From: Liolophura sinensis
Taxonomy: Eukaryota; Mollusca; Polyplacophora; Chitonida; Chitonidae
DNA: 64,000 nt
Direction of reading: 5' to 3'
Assembly (NCBI RefSeq): GCF_032854445.1
Contig: NC_088304.1
Location: forward strand, 15,477,850 to 15,541,849
The translations under genes and the position numbers were made by a program. Below the pieces are notes generated by a model. That model worked only from the letters and a program-made list of their open reading frames with translations, did no database searches and was not told where the DNA came from. Positions 48,810 through 60,465 of the stretch are shown here, piece by piece; position 1 is the first letter of the stretch; each line of letters begins with the position of its first letter.

Positions 48810-49875
48810 GCTCCAAGGCTTGTCATCAGGACAGGTAATTATTGTCTAACGAGCTAATGGGATTTCAATTTTATTTTACCTCGAAGGCTTCGTTGGAGAA
48901 CAAGGTAATGTCGGTTATAAAGATACCAAATCAAAGCTTTTATAGAACGGATAACTGCGTGCGGTGTTGGAACTCATGGGATTTATATTTGACGGCATCG
49001 TATAGAAACTAATAAAGTGCGAAATCTTTGGACATCTTAGCAGTGTTAATGGGCGGACAATAGCATCATACACCTAACAAGATGAAAGATTGCGCACGGA
49101 ATTGTCAATTTATATATGCCGGCTTCGTGTGACTAATTTAATCCTTATTATGCATATAACTTAACGCCAAATTCAAGAATGTTTTACCCATACGATAGTA
49201 GTCAAAGGTTGAGAAGACCGGAGTGATCAACGTAAGCCACCGATCTTTGGCCAGTTACTGGCAACCATGTTACATGTCCACGTGTTACGTTCAATCTTGC
49301 ATGTCAGAATTGTGGAAGACAAGAGGTTTTTAGCAAACGTCAGGCTGTGCGCAATGTCCCACAATAACGGCCCCATTAAGGCTACGATGAAATCAGGATC
49401 CCTTTAGCACTTCCGCTTCTCAGGAATGTGATTCTGTGTAATTCAGGGTGTAAAGTCTTTTTTCGCTTCCAGTCTGTCATTTTTTTGGAGTACAGGTACA
49501 TGCTTGGTATCAAAATGATGGCAATTGTCTATGCTTTGGGCAGGTATAAGCTTTAATGAAATTCTTAGCGAGAGGACACAAGAAGATAGATGGAGATGAG
49601 GCTGCGAGTGACGTCCCCTTGGTATTGCAATTCACTCCTCCCAGCTGCTGGCATAGAAAAGTCGAGATTTTGACGGTCAACCTATATAAAAATTTTTACG
49701 GCTGCTTTCTCACCTGCTGGGCCAGGTATGCCCAGCAGGTTGACCACGGAATGTACTTTGATTATCGGGGATCTTAGGCCTCACAATGTAGATATTTCCA
49801 ATCCAAGACTGTTCCCTTTATAGGTTACAACAAACACAGTGGTTAAAGTGCTCCGATAACCTTGCGCGTATATAG
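48810..49875. other. gene-free stretch with SINE scrap and small hairpin
   Basis: At about 49150-49270 there is a minus-strand old SINE scrap ('cttaacgccaaattcaagaa', 'gatctttggccagttactgg'). At 49712-49740 an 11-bp perfect hairpin (acctgctgggc / gcccagcaggt) with a 7-bp loop is visible. No gene. Confidence 0.45.
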
Positions 49876-49881
49876 TTTTTA

Positions 49882-50255
49882 TTTCTCTGCACATATCGCT
49901 TTTCTACATGTCGCTCGTCTTCGTGTAAATGTTTAGCAAATGACGTTGTACATATATCGTTTTTAACTCTAAAGGTAACCCTTTTCTATACGTCGCTCGT
50001 CTTCGTGTGACAGTTTAGCAAATGACGTTGTACATATATCGTTTTTATCCGTTTTATCTCTAAACATAACGCTTTTCTACATGTCCCTCTTCATTGTGTG
50101 ACAGTATAGCAAATAACGCTTTAGATGTATCGTTTTTAACTCTATAGATGGCGATTTTGTACATGTCGCTCGTCTTCTTGTGACAGTATAGCAAATGACG
50201 CTGTACATATAACGTACATATATTCTTCGTGTGACAGTTTAGCAAATGATGTCAT
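49882..50255. repeat. minisatellite of about 83-90 bp units, 4-5 copies
   Basis: Each unit contains 'tttctacatgtcgctcgtct', 'gtgacagtttagcaaatgac' and 'gtacatatatcgtttttaac' or close variants. Units begin near 49898, 49981, 50071 and 50153, with a partial copy at 50225. Copy lengths vary through small indels. Confidence 0.9.
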
Positions 50256-50259
50256 CATT

Positions 50260-50635
50260 TTACGAAGACAACGCCATCATTGAGCAAGTTCGTCTGGCCA
50301 TCGATGGCAATCTTATTTGTGTGGCTGCTCTCGCCATGGCTTTCGGGCATTGTCAGTATCCTTGAGAAAAATTCTATACGTCCAGCTGTCGCTATTGGTA
50401 GTCTGTCGTCGTCTTGTTCAGTTGTTAATTGCAGGCTCAACGCTACGACAGAATACCATTCAAATAGCTTGCAGTTTTCACAGCAGAGCATGTTTAACAT
50501 CAAGTTAACGCGTTTAACGTGGTTAACGAAAAACTTTTTCGTTAATAAGTGAAACCGTTTCTTCATTAGCTGTTGATTAGTCTCACGGTTTCTCTACTGT
50601 GCGCAGTTATCACTGGGAACTAGTTAAACCTCAGG
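50260..50635. other. unassigned spacer between two minisatellites
   Basis: Frames of about 90-103 codons occur on both strands over the same bases; neither shows a family motif. I see no gene. Confidence 0.4.
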
Positions 50636-50639
50636 CACC

Positions 50640-51440
50640 CTCCGCACTTTAAACTACATGTAGTCGATCTGATTCGCCCAACGGCAAGCTAGACAAGAAT
50701 GCACCCTCCCGCACTTTGAGCTACATGTACTCTGTTACGCTGAGCCGCAAGGTAGGCAAGCATGCATCCTCTCGCACTTTGAGCTACATGTACTCATTTA
50801 CGCTGAGCTGCAAGCTAGGCAAGCATGCACGCTCCCGAACTTTGAGCTACATGTACTCTGTAACGCTGAGCGGGAAGCTAGATAAGCATGTAGCCTCCCA
50901 CACTTTGAGCTACATGTACTATGTTACACTGAGCGGGAAGACAGACAAACATGCACGCTCCCACACTTTGAGCTACATGTACTCTGTTACGTTGAGCGGC
51001 AAGCTAGTCAAGCATGCATCCTCCTGCACTTTGAGCTACATGTACTCATTTACGCTGAGCTGCAAGCTAGGCAAGTATGCACGTTCCCGAACTTTAAGCT
51101 GCATGTACTCTGTTACGCTGAGCGGCAAGCTAGTCAAGCATGCATCCTCCTGCACTTTGAGCTACATGTACTCATTTACGCTGGAGCTGCAAGCTAGGCA
51201 AGCATGCACGCTCCCGAACTTTGAGCTACATGTGCTCTGTAACGCTGAGCGGAAAACTAGACAAGCATGTAGCCTCCCACACTTTGAGCTACATGTACTA
51301 TGTTACGCTGAGCGGGAAGACAGACAAACATGCACGCTCCCACACTTTGAGCTACATGTACTCTGTTACGTTGAGCGGCAAGCTAGTCAAGCATACATCC
51401 TAACGCACTTTAAGCTAAATGTACTCTGTTACGCTGAGCG
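50640..51440. repeat. 63-bp minisatellite, about 12-13 copies, with higher-order pattern
   Basis: The unit starts gcactttgagctacatgtac and contains 'acgctgagcggcaagctag' and 'caagcatgcatcctcc'. Since 63 is a multiple of three, a 295-codon + strand frame from 50716 stays open with a 21-residue period (SYMYSVTLSGKLDKHASSHTL-like). Variant types recur in the order B-C-D-E, then B-E, then B-C-D-E, a period of about 252 bp. One extra base near 51183 shifts the frame halfway without closing it, because the repeat is open in another frame too. That argues for DNA-level repeat turnover, not selection on protein. Confidence 0.93.
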
Positions 51441-51769
51441 TCTGATTCTCCCAAGATCTGACCAACCGTCTGATATCTGTGACACCCCAGTGCAGTTTCG
51501 GCAGTTCCGATTCAGGAAATTTATTGTAAATAGCGAGGACTTGAACCTTAATTTCTTCTCGGCATTCGCATATAATTGTCGGACCTTTTCAAGATATTCA
51601 TGAAGACAATGTATCAAACGGGATCGACCGAACAGTTAGCTATTCATCGGAACCGACTGGTCCGTCCTTGGGAAGAACAAATGTTCAGTTATCTGATGGA
51701 AAGCATTTTTAAACATAATCCTCCGTAACCTAACTACGTTCTTATATACATAGCGGAACCTGACGTTGA

Positions 51770-53100
51770 AGGTGGCTTATACTGAAGATTCGCTGAACAA
51801 TCATATAAAAAGGTTATATAACGCTTATATCATAGACTGATATGGCTAGATCAGTGATACTCTCTTAAAACCTTATCTTAACAGCGTAAAGATCACGAGT
51901 TGTGACTGCACTTATAAGACTTACATGTATCTGACCAATTATAAGACTTACATGTTGTTACGGTATTTAAAACAGCAACAGAAAACAGACTCAGTGACAC
52001 AATATTACAATGTAAACAATGCTTTATATATAAAATGAGACGTACAGTTTTACAGACAGTTCAACAACAACAACATAAAAAAAACATACACATCAGTATT
52101 ACCGGTCTTTAAAAGTTTCCAGTTCACCTTTGCATCCCAAGGAACGTATTCCAGGAAATCCAACGTAAAGACCATGGGATAAACACACAATTCACACAAG
52201 TTGTCCCAGTCAGGTACTTCGCTAGGTTAGCGAACGCGAACACAGTACACAGGTTACACAGAACTGGAACAGTCAAGCCTTTGAATGACGTCACACCCGC
52301 AGAGCACAACACAGGGTAAATACAGGCATGGAGGTATAATCCACTTTAGAACGGTCACAGCTCCCGCAGAAACTCACAAACGAACCATTCAGAGACGTAG
52401 AGTAATGTCACCTTGTGGCAGAACGAACGTCCTTTGCAAAACTGAAAACTTCAGTTTAGAGTCCTTGACGACCTTGTCGGTCAGGTGAGGTCAGCGTGTT
52501 AAACAAATTACACAGTCAACACTGTATAATCATAATAAAGATCCGAACACCAATAAACGTGACTTCCGCAGAAATTCACATAAACCAGACATCAGTACAA
52601 CTGTGGTACACAAACGGTGCCGGCATAAAAATCTGACCTCCCAAACGAAACTGGCATCACCAGCTCATATCAATATAATGGACTCGATACGAGAGCGTCG
52701 CACACTCTCCTGGCTCCCAGTGGATGCAGCAAAATACCTCCTCTCTGCACAGAAAACACGGCTTATATACGTTCCAGGTGGATTCAACTATTTTTAGATA
52801 CAGAATTAACAGCCATTGAAATAAACGAAGCAGTGCTTTCAATCAGGTCCGCGCTGTACACATATAACAGGGCCTGTTATGCTTTCACAAAGGTCCGCAG
52901 ACTAGCAGTACATGAAAACGTTAAATAGTCATACATAACAATGTATCTGACCAATTTTTGGAGTGTTAGTCATTCAATACTCTTCAAAAGTGTTCATATT
53001 CCAACACCTTTAAAAGTGTTAAAAGTGTTCAGATAACTTGTATAAGTGAACTCACTCTTCGTGATATATACAGTGTTAAATATTAGGCTTTAGTTTTAAG
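51770..53100. repeat. dispersed repeat, split by a 1-kb insertion
   Basis: 51850-51940 plus 52957-53060 match the region 59815-59980 ('ctcttaaaac', 'gtgatcgcacttttaag', 'gtgttcatattcca', 'ttaaaagtgttaa'), which lacks the intervening 1 kb. The family is unknown. Confidence 0.65.
51941..52940. mobile_element. about 1-kb insertion flanked by a 16-bp direct repeat
   Basis: atgtatctgaccaatt occurs at 51925-51940 and 52941-52956, bracketing about 1 kb absent from the related sequence at 59815-59980. The left side also has a 14-bp tandem echo (ataagacttacatg). The element proper may therefore begin at ttgttacggtat (about 51954) and end with its near-complement atacataacaa (about 52932-52942), short terminal inverted repeats. 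No transposase frame is visible. I read it as a non-autonomous DNA element; the superfamily is undetermined. Confidence 0.6.
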
Positions 53101-53124
53101 AGTGTAAAGTGCTCGACTACAAAC

Positions 53125-53735
53125 AACTGGCATCATGCGGAACCAACCCTATCACTGCATGGGCTGTGGATTTTGTAATCCCTGGTTCTCATTTTTCGTT
53201 CGAGACAATGTTGGTGACATAAACGGTAGTTTAGCATAGACAAGCGCATCAGCAACTGGTCTGTGAAAGGTGATTTTGAAAACACATGTAATAAATAATG
53301 GAATAAATACGAGTCATCTGCCCAAGAGTCCAGATACACTCGATGTGATAGCAGAATGACTTGCAAAATGACAGCAAATGTTCAATATGAAATTCCTGGA
53401 TCGCAAAGACTAAACTAATTCAGGCCCGCTAAAAGGCCTGAGTTTGTTCGTCATTGCGGGAATGATTAAGCCGTGTGAATGTCTGTGTTGCCGAGATAAT
53501 AAGCAATGTTGTCGGTACCACCAGACTACCTGGATACTGCCTTTCGTAGTGGATTTCATTTAGCGAAAAATTTAAGAGCTTAAGTTATGTTACGTGTAAA
53601 TACTGCAATTTTTGGACGACCATGAAACTTGTCAAAAATCAACTTCATTATAAAACTTCAGAGGACAGTGAATGTTTTTTTTTTGAGTCGACCATTTACT
53701 GACGACGTTTAACCAGTTATATTAGCATGCACGGT
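53125..53735. other. gene-free stretch
   Basis: No supported gene or repeat. Confidence 0.4.
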
Positions 53736-53749
53736 ATTAATAAATTTGT

Positions 53750-53968
53750 GGGGGCCTCCGTGGCTTCGTTGGTTAGCGCGCTAGCGCAGCGTAATGGCCC
53801 AGGAGTCTTTGACTAATGCGGTCGCTGTGAGTTGAAGTCCACCTCTGCGGATGGTCGTGGGTTTCCGCCGGGTTCTGCCCGGTTTCCACCCACCATAATG
53901 CTCTCCGTCGTCGTATAAGTGAAATGTTCTTGAGTACGGCATAAAACACCAATCAAATGAAAGTGAAA
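53750..53968 (+). repeat. SINE family 1 copy with target-site duplication and internal deletion
   Basis: The head 'ggggcctccgtggcttcgtt' and B-box region are present, but about 45 bp of core (the 'ctggcttcctctccggccgt' block) is missing. The tail is short ('caccaatcaaatgaaag'). The perfect 14-bp duplication attaataaatttgt lies at 53736-53749 and 53969-53982. Confidence 0.95.
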
Positions 53969-54352
53969 ATTAATAAATTTGTTGTTGATTTTTTAACTTA
54001 CCAACATAGAACCTCGTATATTATCCTGACACTAAGATCGAAATATATTCCTGGCGTGTTTAATTTAGATAATTTTGGGAGTAATGAGTGGGTACTTACT
54101 CACTGTGAAATTGACTATGTGCAGGTGTAGATGTTAATTGCGATTCGATAAAAAACACTCTCTCTCTGATTTAGTAAGAATTCTATGACCTTACAATAGA
54201 CCCGCACAGCTGTGCCAAAGCACCAAGAAAAGTGGCATTTCTTGTTTCCACTGAGAACAGTTGTTTCCGAGACAACAGTTAAGTTAATTCGCTGATCCGA
54301 CTTTACGGTATTGACTTGCAGATCATAGCATGTCATATTTGTTTTGCATAAG

Positions 54353-54893
54353 TGGAGGCCTCTGTAGTCGAGTTGTTAGCGTGTGAGTACAGTACAATGA
54401 CTCGGGAGACTCACTAGTGTGGCTGGTATGAGATGAAGTTCATTTTATGCTGGCTTCCTCTCTGGTCGTACATGGAAAGGTTTGGCAGAAACCTGTAGAT
54501 GCTCGTGAGTCTTCTCTGGGGTCTGTCGGGGTTTCCTCCGAACCTAATGGTGGCTGCATATACGTGAGATATTCTTAAGCAAGGCGTAAATTTATTTATT
54601 TATTTGATTGGTGTTTTAGGCCATACTCAAGAATATTTCACTTATACGACGGCCGCCACCATTATAATGGGTGGAAACCGGGCAGAGCCAGGGGGAAATC
54701 CACGACCATCCACAGGTTGCTGGCAGACCTTCCCACGTACGACCGGAGAGGAAGCCAGCATGAGCTGGACTTGAACTCACAGCGACCGCATTGGTGAGAG
54801 ACTCCTGGGTCATTACGCTGCGCCAGCGCGCTAACCAACTGAGCCATGGAGGCCCCAGCAAGGCGTAAATCACCAGTCAAATAAATAAATCAA
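54353..54893 (+). repeat. old SINE family 1 copy, split by a younger family 1 copy
   Basis: 54353-54591 (head 'ggaggcctctgtagtcgagt', diverged core) continues at 54871-54893 ('caccagtcaaataaataaat') after the insertion. Its divergence from consensus is clearly greater than that of the inserted copy. Confidence 0.93.
54592..54856 (-). repeat. young SINE family 1 copy nested in an older one
   Basis: Full-length minus-strand element from (attt)n to 'actgagccatggaggcccc', with perfect 14-bp duplication agcaaggcgtaaat at 54578-54591 and 54857-54870. The insertion falls inside the older copy's own tail. Confidence 0.97.
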
Positions 54894-54899
54894 TTCCTT

Positions 54900-55825
54900 G
54901 CATAAGAGTAGTTTTAAGTACAGTGAAAAGACATTAAGACATATGTTGCCAAATTCTTCAGGAGAGTTAATAGCCTGTATGTGAGTCAATGCTGACTTTC
55001 TACCACTTTATGCACGCTGCTTTCTGTTGAGCCAAAAGATTCCACTTCATCGTCCAGTATATGCTATCAATAGAGATCAATATCTATTAACAAATCATGC
55101 AAATTTTATCGTTCAGTCGTGCACAGTATATTATACCTTACAAACCCGGAAGTCAAAAGTGTGATTTGTCAACAGTCAATTTCATTCCGACAGGTTGATG
55201 TTATTTGTAATCCAAATAAGGAAACATACAACGGAAGTTAGGGAACCAAAGGTCTTCAGCAAGCTGAAAAGCGGAAGCGATTTTCTGAATTAGTTCATGA
55301 GAATAGCTCATGTCTTACAAAAGTTGTTTAAAGGCTTCTCCGGACATTATAGTCTGATCGACGTCAGTAGGTCAGGTATTTAGGCCCCTCCGCGTGCAGT
55401 GACGTCACTGTCCTTGAAAGCTTTCAGGATGACGTTACGCAATTATGACAGTATTTAATATTGTCTTGTCTATTGTGACATTTTAAAGTTAATCAGAAAG
55501 CCACGCCTTTCAATCATCCGACAGTCTCTTGCACAATATAACGTCAGGTTATGAGAATGAGGAAAAAAGTTAAAAGCAAATGACATTATCAATCTGATTT
55601 CGAATAAAAACAACGTACCTGAGGTAAATACACAAAAGTAGTCGTCAGAAAAATATGGTTCACATAATAGATACGACCAGAACCATTTTTAATTCATGAT
55701 TTTGTACTTTTTTAGTTTCTAGGATAGACCACTGGACTTCACTGTATGTAGTGACAAATACGGTGTCATGGTTCATTGCACATAATATACAAATGCGTTT
55801 GATCCTTTTGTTACCTTTTGTTTTC
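54900..55825. other. gene-free stretch
   Basis: No coding or repeat signal recognised. Confidence 0.4.
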
Positions 55826-55829
55826 ATTC

Positions 55830-56466
55830 GTCAATGTCTGACCTACATTTTTCCCTCGGTCTACGCTATAACATGCACTATTACTCAGTCGAGCGTTCTA
55901 GAGGCTTGTGTGTTTATGAATTTAGTGTCATTGTAAAAAAGTGTACGTTCTGAAAATATGCATCGGTGTTGTAAACATCTTTACGATCAAACCATCCAGA
56001 ATTTTCTTTACTTTAGTATATAAATATGAGTGACGGAGCTCACAGTCATTTAATCAAGTCCACTTGAAAGCTGTCATATTTACTGTCATCCACTGTGAAG
56101 GATTTTGCCGGGTTTGGAGACATCGGCTTTCACGCCCTTCGTCATTTGTACTCCATTTTCTGTACGCAGCACTTTGTGAGCTTGTGTTTTGCCGCTTGCT
56201 AGTTTTTGAGACGTTATTTTGGAGCTTGTATAGCTTATTGTCTCTTTGTGTCATTACGTACATTTCATCCCAGTTTACCCTAAAAGTGACTTAGTGTATA
56301 TTTCGGAGGCGTCACACATACATCGACAGTCCGACATCACGGACCCGACTGTCAACTCGTCAGCCCTGAGAAGTTCACAGGTAATTGGGGAATTCATCTT
56401 GATTGTGGATTCTATACTTACGTGGAATGACTCACCTTTGAAACCCGGAATATTCCATTTGGACTA
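55830..56466 (+). repeat. ~640-bp interspersed repeat, plus-strand copy (LTR-like?)
   Basis: Matches the reverse complement of 59015-59710 along most of its length. Shared blocks include 'cgagcgttctagaggctt', 'ttactgtcatycactgtgaa', 'aaggattttgccgggtttgg' and 'catttcatcccagtttacc'. A TATA-like tatataaata lies at 56017-56026 in both copies, as in promoters of LTR-type repeats, and a donor-like 'cacaggtaatt' lies near 56377. No retroelement genes are seen between or beside the copies. Confidence 0.85.
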
Positions 56467-56474
56467 TTAGAAAG

Positions 56475-57735
56475 AGACTATTTATTTTTGTACTTACTAG
56501 TATTGTTTGGCATAAATGGGATCAGTTGTATTATTTGTCTATTTTGTTAAAATATATGTATTGGACTTATTCAAAACTCTTTGTTGTTCTTTGTTCAATC
56601 TTGCGTAAAGCCTTTCACTGATCTGAGAGATGATCAAACCAGTTATTTCTCATCTTTACTCTGCGGTAGTGGTGCCTAACACTTTTAAGGGAGGTATTCC
56701 TTATATATTTGACGGAGTATTTTTACGTGAAGGCGGTCAAGTTTATGAGTGGAGAAAACCGGGCACATCCTGAAAGATGCCCTCATCACTTGACTTAAAG
56801 CCACGTTCCACCCATGCAGCGAAAAATGGATTCGAACCCGAGACTTCATCGGTCAGGCACGGGATAACTTCTAGCAGATTGCAGTACTGTCCCAGCGAAG
56901 GAGCATCGTACACTTTATACAACACAAGACACCAGTCCGCGCAAAACCGCGACTTATCTATACTGACTAGACTGGTTTTAATTCATCACCACCTTTTCAG
57001 ACAAAAACCAATACAGTTGAGGTTTGTGTGAAGTCGGGTTATATAAGACATGTGGCAATACGTCCATGAGATGGGTTGGTTATGACAATTACGTAACGTT
57101 GTGACATAGAGAGTACAGTTAACGATCAGCTGTAAAGAGACACTGAGTCCGCCGAAGGGATGATGTCGCTAGACACGGGTTTTTATCGTCCGCCCTAAAA
57201 GATGAGAGAGAGAGAGAGAGTGTGTTTATAAACGTGTAGCTCGAAAATGCCGTTTGACATTTAGAGAACTATTTATTTTTCCAAATTAGATTACAGTGGT
57301 GTACGCCAGGCTCTCTTATGCATAAACTTGACTGGCGCAGAAAAAGTGAAAACTTTAATGCGGTCTCAAACGCTAGTCTCATAAATAAATAAGTATATAT
57401 AACGCTTGAACGTCCTTTTATGGGAAGACAGCTCAAAATCAAAAGGACGAAGAACTATGCAAATAAAAACCGATGTTTCCACTTCTCTTTAGAAAAATGG
57501 CAAGTTTCGTCTAAAATCGGCATAGTATTGTAGGACGAATGCATGGACAAAATCGAGCCCACAGATAGATGGACAGACGAACAGGCTTCGTTGACAAGGG
57601 TATAATACTTATAGATAAATTAGGATGCGAACTGGTTTGAAATGTTAGGCATGCGATGATTAACCTTAAAAATTCCGCTTGACAAATAGCGAGGATATTG
57701 TTTGCTCCGCTCCATTATCAAGATATCTAAAATGA
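56475..57735. other. gene-free stretch with a SINE-like remnant
   Basis: About 56700-56905 looks like an old minus-strand SINE: it contains ggattcgaacc (56828-56838), a perfect reverse-complement B box. A (GA)n run of 8 units lies near 57204-57221. No gene. Confidence 0.45.
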
Positions 57736-57954
57736 AGATACCTTTCCATTTTAGGGTGGTAGAAGGCTCTAACACGTCTGAACTTCATTAAGGCTGTCTG
57801 GCTGATTGTGTCCATCCTAAACATGGGGACAAAACGACATCATTCCACACGTCATTTGTTGTTCGAGCAATGAGTATTGAGTGAATTTAGAGATAACAAG
57901 TCTTCACTGAGGCAATCTGAAGTTGTAACAAAATCAGTACAAAAGATGGGGCCA

Positions 57955-58765
57955 GAATCCAGTTATGTACAGCATATTCGTACGCAGCTAAAATGGCGCA
58001 ACACGTCAGCAGATTTTTTATTTTACACATTTTCCCCAAGTATTGGTTTTATTGCATCGTTTTCTGCAGCATAAATAGTGACAAAATTTTAACATGCCAT
58101 CCGTAGCAACTCTATTCTCAGAAATTGTTATGTAACCAAAAAGCAACTGTCTATTCAGTGAAATGTGAACACAGCTGCAACAAATTGTCCGCAATAAGCT
58201 GACAGTGGAGATCTATACACCTGATTCACGATTCTCGAAAACCTTTTCAAAGGTCTGACTGTAGTTGAAACTGAATTTTCATGACACTGGGCCTAATATC
58301 CAGCTGTTTATTTTGATGAAGTTTATATGCGATCTGTATGAGAGACCATAGGCAAGAGTAAGTGCATACAGCGATGTACTACAATCAGATACAATGTGTA
58401 AGATTCAGTACAGACTTTTTGTTACAAAAGAGAAAAAAATGTACAGCTCACTTGCTAGCAAGTGTGCTCTTCTTTGCATACGCAAAGTGAGGTTTCTGAG
58501 CGAAATGCTTTATACTACATTTCCCAAACCATTCGATGTCAAGACTGTGCCACCCAATTTTTTTAATTGCGTTAACGCCGTGCTCAAGAATTTTTCACTA
58601 ATAAAATTACGATGAGATTTCTGAATGGAGAAAAGCGATAGTGAAAGATTGATAGTAAACCATGGAACTAACACATCTCCAGGTATAATGTATGTACATG
58701 GAAATCTCGAGGAATGTTTGATCCCAGTTTTGTCGTACCTGTACTCAGTTTATTGTAAATTCACA
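57955..58765 (+). repeat. diverged direct duplication, copy A
   Basis: Matches 61005-61570 in the same orientation. Shared blocks include 'ttttctgcag', 'cagctgcaac', 'ctgacagtgga' and 'gattctcg', then the SINE-like tail 'cgccgtgctcaagaa' and 'ttttgtcgtac'. Copy A has about 220 bp (58330-58550) not present in copy B. Confidence 0.75.
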
Positions 58766-58769
58766 TGTC

Positions 58770-59005
58770 ACTGCATATTTAACCCTGCGTGAGGGTACCA
58801 CTATCGGAGAGTAAAGATAAAAAACAACTGGCTTTTTCAACTCACAGATCAGCGATAGGCCTTACACAAGATCAAACAAAATCAAAGAAACACGAAGACG
58901 CTGGAATAAGTTCAATACATATATCTGAACAAACTAGACATATAATACAACTAACAATAATATACAAAACAATGTAAATAATTACAAAAATATGAAGTCC
59001 CTTAG
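58770..59005. other. unassigned spacer
   Basis: AT-rich sequence between copy A and the inverted repeat; nothing recognised. Confidence 0.4.
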
Positions 59006-59014
59006 CGTCTAAAT

Positions 59015-59710
59015 CCGGATGGAATATTCCGGCTTACACAGGCCAGTCAGTCCACGTCAATATAGAATCCACAATTAAGAGAAATTCTCCAATCGAAGGG
59101 TGACAGTCCGATAAATGAGGATGATGGTTAGTCCACAACTGCCTGTGAAGGTGTAACTTCTCAGGGCGGACGGGTTGACAGTAGGGTCCGTCATACCGGA
59201 CTGTCGATATATGTTTCACTCCTCGGAAATATACACTAAGTCGCTTACAAGGTAAACTGGGATGAAATGTAAGTAATCACAAAAGCGGACAATGAGCGAT
59301 ACAAGCTGCAAAATAACGTGTAAAAAAAGCAAGTGGCGAAAGACAAGTTCTTGTGTTGCGTACAGAAAATGGAGTACAAATGACCAGTGTGAAAGCGTGA
59401 ATAGCCGTTATAGCTGATATCTCCAAACCCGGCAAAATCCTTCACAGTGAATGACAGTAAATATGACAGCTCTCAAGTAAATGACCGTGAACTTCACAAC
59501 TCCGTCGCTCATATTTATATACTAACGTAAAGAAAATTCTGGGTGGTTTGATCGTAAACATGTTTACAGCACCGATACATATTTCCAGAATGTATACCCT
59601 ATGTACAATAACACTAAACTCATAAACACCGAAGCCTCTAGAACGCTCGACTGAATTACAGTGAGGGCTATAACCTACACAGAAGGAAAATGTAGGTCAG
59701 ACACTGACAA
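59015..59710 (-). repeat. ~695-bp interspersed repeat, minus-strand copy (LTR-like?)
   Basis: Reverse complement of 55830-56466, with roughly 50 bp extra between the blocks corresponding to 'agttcacag' and 'ggagaattt'. The TATA-like element is conserved (59512-59521). The ends 'ccggaatattccatccgga' and 'tgtctgacctac' are shared. Confidence 0.85.
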
Positions 59711-59814
59711 ATCCAAAAACAAAAAAATCTATCCATAATACAATGTTTAAAGATAAAGTTCGTAACACCCCCTATTCTGACCGCTTAATAGGAAAGTCAG
59801 ATCAAGTGAAATTG

Positions 59815-59980
59815 AATTTCTCCCTCTTAAAACTTATGCGTTACATTTAACACTGTATCATTAGTAGTGATCGCACTTTTAAGAGTTGCATGCATTTGAC
59901 CAGTGTTTTTTTAGTCCTAATGTTTCAACGCTCTTTAAAGGTGTTCATATTCCAGTTTCGTTAAAAGTGTTAATGATACC
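59815..59980. repeat. empty-site relative of the split repeat at 51.8-53.1 kb
   Basis: Continuous version of the sequence that at 51940 is interrupted by the 1-kb insertion. 'gcatttgaccagtg' here corresponds to 'gtatctgaccaatt' there. Confidence 0.65.
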
Positions 59981-60192
59981 CTGTTTCATGTGTTGGTTTA
60001 AAATGTTGGTTAACCAGCTTTAAATGGAGATAGAATGTGAATATTTCAACCTGTCTGCTAGTTCCCAAAATGGCCGCTGTTTCCTGGGCTACTGATGGGC
60101 ATATTTGTCAAGGAACCCGGATTGTGCATGTGATGGGCGGCCATCTTTATGAAGTTTAAGCGAGCGGAAAAGTTAAACTTGCTGAAATATGG

Positions 60193-60459
60193 ATGGATAT
60201 TTCTCTTTGGGGTGATCGACAACTCAGGATTTCAACAATTAGATGCCCTGAGACACTAGCCATTGTGAGAGAGTTCCTGGACAGGCCGGAGAGGTTTGTA
60301 ATCGACTGTTTTCTGAAAATTTACGACGCTACCGCTATGGATAAATGGGAGCAATCCATAATTACGCGAGCCACAGCGAAGTGTAGTCATCCAGGGCTAA
60401 TCATGGCAACGCATAAACGGTTGGCGTCACCAAATTTTGTACTAATTTATTTCCGGTAA
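60193..60459 (+). CDS. hypothetical open frame, 88 codons, weakly supported
   Basis: Starts at a real ATG and reads MDISLWGDRQLRISTIRCPE onward, ending 'LASPNFVLIYFR'. Composition is more protein-like (mixed charged and hydrophobic residues) than most short frames here. But there is no recognised family, no clear splice sites, and the surroundings are repeats. It could be an exon, a repeat-encoded relic or chance. Confidence 0.15.
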   Translation: MDISLWGDRQLRISTIRCPETLAIVREFLDRPERFVIDCFLKIYDATAMDKWEQSIITRATAKCSHPGLIMATHKRLASPNFVLIYFR

Positions 60460-60465
60460 AACGTC

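Noticed and set aside
50716-51603. 295-codon gene with 21-residue repeats
   Set aside because: The frame exists because the minisatellite unit is 63 bp; the register changes mid-way through an extra base, and no start context, splice sites or promoter support a gene.
56064-56294. Conserved short frame shared with 59245-59445
   Set aside because: The similarity is at DNA level across the whole ~650-bp repeat, and the frames differ in length and register, so no protein is implied.
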